Shown one piece after another: positions 7,320-15,100 of a stretch of DNA of 64,000 bases. Location: NCBI GenBank assembly GCA_910575445.1, contig CAJTFW010000003.1, positions 337,316 to 401,315 of the forward strand, in the 5' to 3' direction. The notes beneath the pieces were generated by a model that worked only from the letters and a program-made list of their open reading frames with translations, searched no databases and was not told the DNA's origin. The translations under genes and the position numbers were made by a program. Every line of letters starts with the position of its first letter. The first letter of the stretch is position 1. This DNA comes from Lachnospiraceae bacterium. Its GTDB lineage: Bacteria > Bacillota > Clostridia > Lachnospirales > Lachnospiraceae.

Positions 7320-8378
7320 ATGTCGATGTCTTATCATGAACAGATGGATTTGAAAAATATTCAAAAGCTTCGGGAGCTTCAAAAAGAATTGCCGGCGTTT
7401 GCATCGTACTTTTTTCGGGCGATGGAAATTAAAAAGGCGACAAATACCCGCCGTAACTATGCCTATGACTTAAGTACTTTTTTTTATTTTTTAAAGACAC
7501 AAAATCCTTACTTTAAAGATAAAGAGATTCGCACTCTCCCAGTCTCTATCTTAGATGAGCTGCAACCGATGGATATTGAAGAATATCTCTCTTTTTTAAC
7601 CTACTATGAGAAGGATGGCCAGACCTATCGAAATCACGAAGAAGGAAAAGCCAGGAAATTAGCCACACTCAACACCTTTTTCAGCTATTTTCACAAAAAA
7701 GAAATGATTCAAAAAAATGCTCCATCCGTTGTTGATATTCCTCGTATCAAAGAGAAAAATATTATTCGTATGGATGCTCATGAAGTTGCCCGTCTTATAG
7801 ACAATATAGAATCTGGCGAAAAACTGTCCAAAAACCAGAAAATCTGGCATGCCAAAAATAAAATCCGCGACCTGGCTATCGTTGTTACTCTCCTTGGAAC
7901 TGGTGTTCGGGTAACGGAGCTTGTTGGTCTGGATATCTCAGATATTGACTTTGATAATGGCTCTATGCGTGTTATTCGTAAAGGTGGAAATGAAGATATG
8001 GTCTATTTTGGAGAAGAAACCGAAGAAATGCTTCGTAATTACTTGGACGAACGTCTTCTTCTAGAGCCTGAGCCTGGCCATGAGCAAGCGCTCTTTATCT
8101 CCCAGAAAAACACCCGTATCACGGTTCGCTCTGTAGAACGCCTGGTAAAAAAATATGCTTCTACTACCACCTCCAAAAAAATTACCCCACATAAACTTCG
8201 CAGCACCTATGGTACTTCTCTCTATCAGGAAACGGGAGATATCTATCTGGTGGCTGATGTCTTAGGTCATAAAAATGTCAATACCACCCGCAAACACTAC
8301 GCTGCTATGACAGAAGATAACAAACGCAAAGCAGCCAAAGTCGTTCAGCTTCGTGAAACTCCATCCTCTGACCAATAA
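7320..8378 (+). CDS. XerS-type tyrosine recombinase
   Basis: A 352-residue integrase with an N-terminal SAM-like DNA-binding domain (about 20-125) and a C-terminal catalytic domain (about 155-340). The catalytic set is complete: arginine in GTGVRVTELVG, lysine in IRKGGNED, H-x-x-R in TPHKLRSTYG, histidine in LGHKNVNTTRKHY and the nucleophilic tyrosine at the end of that motif. The length, the extended N-terminus and the IPLSVL-like spacing (TLPVSILDEL) resemble the single-recombinase XerS group rather than XerC/XerD, so chromosome dimer resolution is plausible. The start follows GGAGG (GATGGAGGAAAATTTATG). The palindrome upstream could be its target. An integrative-element recombinase is the alternative, but no att duplications were seen. 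Confidence 0.75.
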   Translation: MSMSYHEQMDLKNIQKLRELQKELPAFASYFFRAMEIKKATNTRRNYAYDLSTFFYFLKTQNPYFKDKEIRTLPVSILDELQPMDIEEYLSFLTYYEKDGQTYRNHEEGKARKLATLNTFFSYFHKKEMIQKNAPSVVDIPRIKEKNIIRMDAHEVARLIDNIESGEKLSKNQKIWHAKNKIRDLAIVVTLLGTGVRVTELVGLDISDIDFDNGSMRVIRKGGNEDMVYFGEETEEMLRNYLDERLLLEPEPGHEQALFISQKNTRITVRSVERLVKKYASTTTSKKITPHKLRSTYGTSLYQETGDIYLVADVLGHKNVNTTRKHYAAMTEDNKRKAAKVVQLRETPSSDQ

Positions 8379-8387
8379 CCAAATCAA

Positions 8388-8430
8388 AAACAGCGCTACG
8401 GTCAAAGTTCTTTGCCATAGCGCTGCTGTT
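8388..8430. terminator. Bidirectional terminator between convergent genes
   Basis: CAGCGCTACGG (8391-8401) pairs with CCATAGCGCTG (8415-8425) with one mismatch, between the recombinase stop and the peptidase stop. There is an A-run on one side and a T-rich stretch on the other. Confidence 0.75.
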
Positions 8431-9321
8431 CTATTGATACACCCACATACTTTTAATCTGTCCGCTTATCTCCTCATATGTCCACCTTTTCTCGCTTCTT
8501 CTCTTGCTGTTTGGGTCATTTATGATAAAACCATCTTTCTCATACCCGCGAATGACAATAAAATGTCCTCCTGCTGTAAAATCTCCTGCTCTCATGGCGC
8601 AAATCAACGGATGCCCATCTTTTAATTCTTGCTTCATGGTGTCTTCATCAAGTGTTAGCTCCTGTCCTGTTATCCCAAAAGCGGTTGCACCTTCCGTCAT
8701 CAGCTCCCAGGACGTACCGGTTCCTTCTATATAATATCCTTGTTCCTGTGAATATCTTGCCACCTTATCTGGCGTAGCCATTTCATTTTCTGTCAAAGCA
8801 TAGATAACCATAGATAAGCAAGTCGGCCCACACCCTGAGATTCCAATACTGCTAGAGCCATACGCATTGTATCCCCAACGCTCGTCCCACTGCAAAAACA
8901 GAGGATATTTCTTTGATTTTTCCTTTTTTGTAAGTGTGGAATCAACGGTTTTTCTTTCTTCTGATAATCCTTTGACATATTCTAACATCTCAGGATTGTT
9001 TGCAAGTGCTGCCCGGTACACTTCCGGGTAATCATCATAATGTTCAATAATATCTTTAAATCCTTTATATTTCTTTGCCATCTCTTCGAGCTTTTCCCGG
9101 ACTTCTGCCTCTGTTCGCTGCATGGGTTTTTCTATCTCATATTTTGGTTTGGCAATAAAATTTGCAAAAAGAAGCCAGACACCAACTACGAGCAAAAATA
9201 AAAACACAGCAGAATAGAACATACGTTTGATTTTCCGAATCAATATCTTCTTTTTCTTTCTTCGAATCTGTGCTCTCCTTCTCATTCTCTCCCGCTCGGT
9301 CATCGGTCGCTTTCGTTCCAT
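8431..9321 (-). CDS. Membrane-anchored C39-like papain-fold peptidase
   Basis: A 296-residue protein with a very basic N-terminus, one membrane helix (about 33-52), a charged helical stalk and a C-terminal Peptidase_C39_2 domain (about 140-296). The catalytic cysteine lies in ISGCGPTCLSMV, the histidine in GGHFIVIRGYE and the aspartate/asparagine in FIINDPNS, so the triad appears complete. The domain should lie outside the cell and cleave peptides or cell-wall-associated proteins. The start at 9321 follows AGGAGG. It is monocistronic and shares a terminator with the convergent recombinase gene. The substrate cannot be told from the sequence. Confidence 0.8.
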   Translation of the reverse strand: MERKRPMTERERMRRRAQIRRKKKKILIRKIKRMFYSAVFLFLLVVGVWLLFANFIAKPKYEIEKPMQRTEAEVREKLEEMAKKYKGFKDIIEHYDDYPEVYRAALANNPEMLEYVKGLSEERKTVDSTLTKKEKSKKYPLFLQWDERWGYNAYGSSSIGISGCGPTCLSMVIYALTENEMATPDKVARYSQEQGYYIEGTGTSWELMTEGATAFGITGQELTLDEDTMKQELKDGHPLICAMRAGDFTAGGHFIVIRGYEKDGFIINDPNSKRRSEKRWTYEEISGQIKSMWVYQ

Positions 9322-9433
9322 CTGTTTTTATTCCTCCTATGTAATACACTCTGTACATAGAATACCATATTTCTTAAGATTTATGTCTGAAGTAAATCAT
9401 AATATTTCTTAAGAAATACTGAAAACATCCTAT

Positions 9434-9985
9434 TTATTTTCCGTTTTTTAACTGTTCCCTACAATGCTTCCATGATGGATAATGGTTATCAAGAATCGCA
9501 TAAAATCTCTGATTATGCCCTGCTTCCAACAGATGAGCCAGCTCATGTACGACCACATATTCAATACATTCCACAGGATATGCACCAAGCCAGACACTAA
9601 TTGAGATATTTCCAGAACGGATACTACAACTTCCCCACTGGGAACGTGTATCTCGAATGGATATTTTTGCGCATCTTACTCCAAGCCTGCTCTCCCACTT
9701 TTTAAATAACTCAGGTAATATCTTCTGTAGGCGTTTATGATACCTTTCCATCTCCTGTACTTTGGGATATTCTGGGTGTTCTTGCAGCTTTTTTTGATGT
9801 TTTTCCACCCATCTTTGAATCCTTGGCTGCTCTAACACCTCTAAAGCATCGTTATAAGACATAGCATAAGGAATCGACATACAGATAACATCCGGTTGTG
9901 CTGGTTTGATAGACAGATTGGTATTTTTTATTTTCTTCTTTGTCACTTGAATTGTAAAATGCTTCCAATGATATGTTTTACTCAT
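9434..9985 (-). CDS. YgjP-like zinc metalloprotease (DUF45, M48-related)
   Basis: A 183-residue protein with the zinc motif HELAHLLEAGHNQRFY near residue 150, the SQWGSCS block before it and the late WKHCREQL segment. These are the hallmarks of the YgjP/DUF45 family (SprT/M48-like fold); the physiological substrate is unknown in most bacteria. I chose the ATG at 9985, seven bases after GGGAG. The open frame runs on to 10327, but that extension is a read-through of the toxI repeat array on the other strand and is not protein-like. It is divergent from the toxI promoter, with about 30 bases between. Confidence 0.85.
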   Translation of the reverse strand: MSKTYHWKHFTIQVTKKKIKNTNLSIKPAQPDVICMSIPYAMSYNDALEVLEQPRIQRWVEKHQKKLQEHPEYPKVQEMERYHKRLQKILPELFKKWESRLGVRCAKISIRDTRSQWGSCSIRSGNISISVWLGAYPVECIEYVVVHELAHLLEAGHNQRFYAILDNHYPSWKHCREQLKNGK

Positions 9986-10014
9986 AGATTTCTCCCTGGT
10001 TTTATAAAATTTTA

Positions 10015-10043
10015 TTGCACTATTTTCAAATCTTGTATATAAT
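10015..10043 (+). promoter_or_regulatory. Promoter of the toxI-toxN locus
   Basis: TTGCAC (10015-10020), a 17-base spacer, then a perfect TATAAT (10038-10043). The predicted start near 10050 lies just upstream of the first 37-bp repeat. The -35 is weak and the -10 is ideal. Confidence 0.7.
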
Positions 10044-10067
10044 ATAAAAGAACAGACTACCTGTTTC

Positions 10068-10178
10068 AAGAGCGGCGAGCTCCTGCCAGTAAGTGGAGAG
10101 AGAAAAGAGCGGTGAACTTCTGCCAATAAGTGAAGAAGGAAAAGAGCGGCGAGCTCCTGCCAGTAAGTGGAGAGAGAA
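10068..10178 (+). repeat. Three tandem 37-bp repeats (toxI array)
   Basis: Units are 10068-10104, 10105-10141 and 10142-10178, then a 5-base partial copy. Units 1 and 3 are identical. Unit 2 differs from them only by C-to-T and G-to-A transitions, including a matched pair in the predicted stem. There are no spacers, so this is not a CRISPR array. Confidence 0.9.
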
Positions 10179-10190
10179 AAGAGAATCCAA

Positions 10191-10220
10191 AGAGGAGGTG
10201 GCAAGCCCACCTCTTTTTTC
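10191..10220 (+). terminator. Terminator between antitoxin RNA and toxin gene
   Basis: GAGGTGG (10195-10201) and CCACCTC (10207-10213) form the core stem, extended by A-T pairs, followed by six T. In type III systems such a terminator sets the ratio of antitoxin RNA to toxin mRNA. Confidence 0.85.
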
Positions 10221-10241
10221 TGTATACATAAGGAGAGATAA

Positions 10242-10616
10242 TTGAAAAAATTAAAGTTATATAAAATATCAGAAAAATATATCCATTTTCTAAGAGAGGT
10301 AGACCCTGTTAATGTAAAATATAACAAAAAAGAACGCAGACCATATGTGGGAGTAGTTTTAGAAATTCAACAATTTTTCTATTTCGCACCACTGGCTTCT
10401 CCAAAACCCAAGCATTTAACCATGAAAAATTCTTTGGATTTTATAAAAATAGATGGCGGGACTTTAGGAGTAATTCATTTTATCAATCAGCATACAGAAG
10501 AAATCTGCAAAAAAGCTCAAAAACTATATCTGTCTGTAACCAAATACCACAGTTATCTGGAAAACAGATGTGCAAAATTCAAAGAACTAGAAAAAAAATC
10601 TTTAGAATATTTTTAA
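10242..10616 (+). CDS. toxN: ToxN/AbiQ-family endoribonuclease toxin, apparently internally shortened
   Basis: A 124-residue protein starting at TTG (10242) seven bases after AAGGAG. The N-terminus LYKISEKYIHFLREVD, the RPYVGVVLEI strand, the FAPLASPKPKH active-site loop and MKNSLDFIKIDGGTLGVI are typical of the ToxN/AbiQ/CptN toxins, as is the end KAQKLY ... NRCAKFKELEKKSLEY. Family members are usually about 150-180 residues. Here LGVI runs straight into INQHTEEICKKAQKLY, so about 40 residues normally between these blocks (the NMIPV region onward) seem to be missing in frame. The toxin may therefore be inactive or weakened. Type III systems block phages by abortive infection. It follows the repeat RNA and precedes an LRR gene by 20 bases. 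Confidence 0.85.
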   Translation: MKKLKLYKISEKYIHFLREVDPVNVKYNKKERRPYVGVVLEIQQFFYFAPLASPKPKHLTMKNSLDFIKIDGGTLGVIHFINQHTEEICKKAQKLYLSVTKYHSYLENRCAKFKELEKKSLEYF

Positions 10617-10636
10617 AAGATATGGAGGTACTATCT

Positions 10637-12157
10637 ATGAATACTTATTATGCGCAAATGCTCTGTATTGGCTTTTTACAAAATGCACAAGTTCCTGCGA
10701 GTTTTGAGCCGTATAGGGATTCTTATTATCAACTTTTCTATCTGTCCGGGGAGCAGATTACAGCGCAGATGATAGAGGATTTGCTCTCTTCTATCCGTCA
10801 GGGGATTGTAGAGAGTCTTTTTATCACGCCGTTTCTCTCATCACCAGATTGTGGTTCTGAGCGCCTTCGACTAATCTCTCAGTGGTGGCATGCATCTTAT
10901 ACATATGGCTGTGGCGCGCTGATTTTTAACAGGGAACGTTCGATTGCTTTTGTAAAAACACTGGATGCTTATTCTTTAAATCGAAAAATGCATATAGAAG
11001 CGAATTGGGAATATCCAGCATTTCCTCCGGTTATCTTTGATTCCTATGAAGAGATGGCACATAAAATCTCCAATCTGCTTCTGACAGGCTCCTTGGAAGA
11101 TAACAAAGAACAACCTCCTGCTCCATCCAAAGACCGCAGAGGTATCGACCCGGCGCTTCTTTTTTGGATAGAAAATACCCTTTGCCAAGTTCCAGAAAGC
11201 CTGGAAGACCTGGCAAAGATAACTGCATTGGCAGCCAACTATTTTGTGCCTGCCTATCCCATCTTTCCTGACTGGCTGGCAAATGAGCCCGGAAACTGGT
11301 CGCTGCTTGGAGAACTCCCCAACCTGAAGGCATTATTTTTGCCAAAACTATCTTTAACAAATTATGATTTCCTTAACAAATGTTCAAAGTTAGACAGACT
11401 ATGTTTGTCAAATACTGATTTATGTGATGCTTCGGTGCTTGAAAATCTGTCAGAGCTTACCTACCTTGACCTGCCACCTTGTGAATTCCCGGATTTCTCC
11501 TTCTTAGTTTCACTGCCTAATCTGGAAATCTTAGATATCAGCAAGACCAATTTCAGGGATTGCTCCTTGCTTGCCAAGATGCCTTCTCTAAAATTGGTTC
11601 ATCTTCCGGCGCCCAGACAGTTGCTCCATCTGGAACTTTTAGAGGCCCTTCCTATGCAGGTCAAGACCAATCCGCACCTTGTGCGCGGCAAAGATATCGA
11701 GCCTTTTGAGATAATCGAGCCAACAAAAGTCGAAGCATGGAGTCTGAAACCACCTTATCAAGTGCTCTATATTGACAATGAGACAAATACCGTAGAAGGT
11801 CTTGATATTACCGAGGATTATCTTCGCAAACTACTAAAAAAGATTCGAAAAGGCAATGGAGAGATGATGTATTTTTCACTCTGTCCATTTGGTGAAGGAG
11901 AAGCACTAGAGCTTGATATGGCCGAAGGATGGGCGACTCTGAATTATTCAGATGAAGAGGAATCTTTCTATTATGGCATCTATAACCCAGAGCAAGCCGG
12001 GAATATGGAGCTGGCTCCACCAGAAGTTGGTGGCCAGTCTCCGGTTCCTATGGTACATGCGACGGAGGATTTGGAGCTTGTGGCAGATTGTGTCGCTTAT
12101 TTTATCAAGACAGGAAAACTCTATCCCGGCGCTTACTGGGCAAAATATTATGACTAA
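10637..12157 (+). CDS. Leucine-rich-repeat protein, cytoplasmic
   Basis: A 506-residue protein without signal peptide or membrane helix. I chose the ATG at 10637 because GGAGG lies eight bases upstream; a longer frame starts inside toxN. The middle (about 215-350) has internalin-like leucine-rich repeats (LPNLKALFLPKLSL, LSELTYLDLPPCEF, LPNLEILDISKTNF). The C-terminal 130 residues (VLYIDNETNTVEGLDITEDYL ... YFIKTGKLYPGAYWAKYYD) look like a small immunity- or SMI1-like alpha/beta domain, but I cannot name the family. Its stop overlaps the stop of the giant gene on the other strand by 4 bases, with no room for a terminator. It could be co-transcribed with toxN by read-through. Confidence 0.7.
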   Translation: MNTYYAQMLCIGFLQNAQVPASFEPYRDSYYQLFYLSGEQITAQMIEDLLSSIRQGIVESLFITPFLSSPDCGSERLRLISQWWHASYTYGCGALIFNRERSIAFVKTLDAYSLNRKMHIEANWEYPAFPPVIFDSYEEMAHKISNLLLTGSLEDNKEQPPAPSKDRRGIDPALLFWIENTLCQVPESLEDLAKITALAANYFVPAYPIFPDWLANEPGNWSLLGELPNLKALFLPKLSLTNYDFLNKCSKLDRLCLSNTDLCDASVLENLSELTYLDLPPCEFPDFSFLVSLPNLEILDISKTNFRDCSLLAKMPSLKLVHLPAPRQLLHLELLEALPMQVKTNPHLVRGKDIEPFEIIEPTKVEAWSLKPPYQVLYIDNETNTVEGLDITEDYLRKLLKKIRKGNGEMMYFSLCPFGEGEALELDMAEGWATLNYSDEEESFYYGIYNPEQAGNMELAPPEVGGQSPVPMVHATEDLELVADCVAYFIKTGKLYPGAYWAKYYD

Positions 12158-15100
12158 TGAATCTGTTCCAAAATTGATGGGTCTTTTAGCTTGTTATCTT
12201 CTGCAAGCAATATAATCTTTGAGAGAACCTCCGCGGTCTTTGGGTCTTCATCTACAAAGGGGAGGAAAATTCTTCCTCTTTGTTGGCTGTGTACGGGAAG
12301 GATATGCAACATTGCACCGCCCTCCTGATGGACAACCCCGCTTCCGAGATGAACGTTGTAGTTGGCTCTGCTTCCCTGAATCAGGGCATGACTCTCCTTT
12401 AAGGTTACATTGTGAAGTCCAAACAGTTCCAGACTGCATCGAACGATTGCCTGACGCATCTCAATCGTGGAATGGCTGCTCTCCGGGTCGACGCCTCCTG
12501 CGTGTGCAACACTAACCGCAAGGTCAACATCCCGCATAACTTCACTGTAGATTAAGTCAGGTACTTCCTGAATCGTCAGTGCCTGAAAGGTCTTGCGGTC
12601 AGCAAACTCCACCCACTCAAGCGTTGGGGCTTCTATATCTGCCGGAGAGAACCAGTCTGCTAACGCATAGATACGGGCAATGATATTCTCTTTATAGTAG
12701 ATTTTCTGCAAGCCTTCTTCATAGTCAGCCACCCATCGCCGACCCTTTAGACAGCCAACCGTCATCTTTGGCTGAATCTGATTGCCTGCAAACATCCGGG
12801 AGACTTTTAGCCCTAGCTCCTCTGGAATCTTGGTATACAATTCACGGAATACCTGTTTAAATGGCTGACGAATCTTGCCTGCAAACAGGTATTTCTGATA
12901 GAGATGCCAGTTGCCAGCCTGATAAAAGTGAAATGGATGTGCAAGAATCATCTTTTCTTCCAAATCAACAGGAACATGTGTTCTGTCTATAGTCTCCAGA
13001 TAAAGAGTATCCTTTTCTTTCTTTAGAAATCCAAACTGTTCCTTGTAGAGAAATACCAACGATTGAAGAATTGCATTTACCACCGGATTCTGAAAGAGTG
13101 CCAACAGCTCAGAACCGTAAAAACCAGCGCCACTTTCCATGGATTCCTCCATCATTTTCCGGGTTCTTCGGTACTGTTCTTTAAGCGTTTTGCTGGCAGC
13201 TTTAAGCGCTGATACATAAAGGTTCTTTGAAAGTCTAGATGGTATCGACTTTAACTCTTTTTCTTTCTTACGGCACAAAATCCTGCTCTGCCCTTCGTTA
13301 TCTACCTGTAAGCAAAGTTCTACATCCTCTATCTCTTTCCATGCCATAAGCGGCGCATATGTCTCGGCAAGCTGTGCTTCCACGGTCATCTTAAGCCTTG
13401 TAACATCCTCATAGCCAGCACGCACACTGAGATTTAACAGTGCAATCTCTGCTGCTTTTGTCTCGCTTGCTCTTCTCTGCGCTCCAAATTGCTTGCTCTC
13501 TTTACGGAACTGTTCGATAAATTGATAACGCTCTATAATATCTTTCTTTTTATTTCTGCCAAATGGAATCAGTCCATAGCTCATCAACAGGTCTTTATTT
13601 CTCTTTGCTTCGATTTCTTTGCGTAAATCGTTCTTTTTTACTTTACCAGTGGCTGCATCCGCATATTTTCTGGCACGAGAATGTTTCTGACCATCGGAGA
13701 TATACTTGGCTGCCTGATAAAGCTTGTCAAAATGTGCTTTTCCAAGAAGTCCATAAGCCTCCTCAAACCACGCCGCATCAAATGCCCCATCTTGCAGTTC
13801 TTCAGAAGTAAGCGGTGTATATTTGGCAATAATCGCTTTCTTCTGGTCATCAAACCACTCGTTCATATGCGCCATAAAATAATAGCAACCACTCTTTAGC
13901 CCCTTCCATCCCAGACAATCCTGTATGATATCGACCCACTGTGGTGCATACATTGCCACCTCAACAAGCCGTTGTGCCTCTACGCTGGTCTTTTTTAGTG
14001 CTGCTTTTAAATCTGCTCCGCTCTCCTGTGCTTTGGGATAGCAGACATTTAAAAGACTACTTAATACATCCTGCTTAGAACGCTGATTAGAACCATAATA
14101 TGCCGAGTAGTAAGTCTCTCTGCTAAGCGTATCTTTTCCAAGTGCCATCAAAATCCGCACCAGATAGTCAATACCTTCGATATAAGTGATGCCTCGCATA
14201 TCCCAGGTAAATATAGTCTCTGCCTCTCCTCTTCTAAGCTCTGTATCCACAAGTACTGGTACAATCTTATCATACAACTTTCTAAGCAGTGCGCCTATCC
14301 AGGTATCCTCTGCCACATAAGCCTCGCCTTTTTCCAGTATCTCTTCCACTAACCGCTCTCCAAAGAATCCCATCAGAAGATTTTGGTTTCCTGGCTTTAC
14401 CAAGTCTTTTTTTACGGTCTTACAGAACACCTTCAGAGAATCCTCACGTGCAAAATATTCCATCAGAGCCCTGCACAGAACATCTTCTTCAATCAGCTCC
14501 ATATGATATGCTTTTAAAAACCAGTAGGGACAAATCCTTGTCATCGTAGCTTCTCTGCCACCGATACTGTCTCCAGCTGGTACAAAATCCCGGCGTTTGC
14601 GCCCTTCTCTTCCCGCCTTTTCAAAAGCCCAGGCCACCGAAAAAGCTCGGATAAATTCTTCATCTGTTTCCCAGTAAGAAAGCCCCTCAAAATACCTGCC
14701 AAAGACAGGAAGCGTCGCAATCCATCGCTTGGACTCATAGACTCTGTCGCCCCATCCGGTAGAAGTGTAAGTAATCATCTTCTTTTCGCGGTCGATAAGA
14801 GGTGTCAGAGTAGATACTAACAAAAGTCCGGTATAAAACAACGCTTTTTTATCCAAAAACTGCTGCCGATAGAGCGTTCGCACCGCTCTTACTGGCCGAT
14901 CATATGTTATACCAAGAGCCGCTGCCGACAGAGGCATCGTACCAAAGACTTTCTGATAAAATGGCATCGCAGCATCCATAATCTTCTTGTTACCATTGTT
15001 CATCACGGCTTCCCATACGACAAATGCCGGATAGTCCTTTAGCTCTTCCTGATAAAATTGATAAAATATCTTAGGAAGCGGATACTCTCCCAACCTTCCA

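Larger units (their letters stand above)
10050..10220 (+). ncRNA. toxI: ToxI-like antitoxin RNA of a type III toxin-antitoxin system
   Basis: The predicted transcript holds three 37-nt repeats and ends at an intrinsic terminator just before the toxin gene. This is the ToxIN/AbiQ layout, in which the repeat RNA is cut by the toxin into single units that fold as pseudoknots and wrap the toxin. Read-through of the terminator gives toxin mRNA. In units 1 and 3 a CTCC/GGAG pair encloses TGCCAGTAAGT; in unit 2 this becomes CTTC/GAAG around TGCCAATAAGT. Both sides of the stem have changed together, which supports RNA pairing. The A-rich GAAAAGAG at each unit border is a likely processing site. Confidence 0.8.

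Noticed and set aside
10068..10178. Possible CRISPR array at the 37-bp repeats
   Set aside because: The repeats abut with no spacers, only three units, and a toxN-family gene follows; type III antitoxin RNA fits better.
9986..10327. N-terminal extension of the YgjP-like protein on the minus strand
   Set aside because: It is the reverse of the repeat array, is repetitive and not protein-like, and the ATG at 9985 has its own Shine-Dalgarno.
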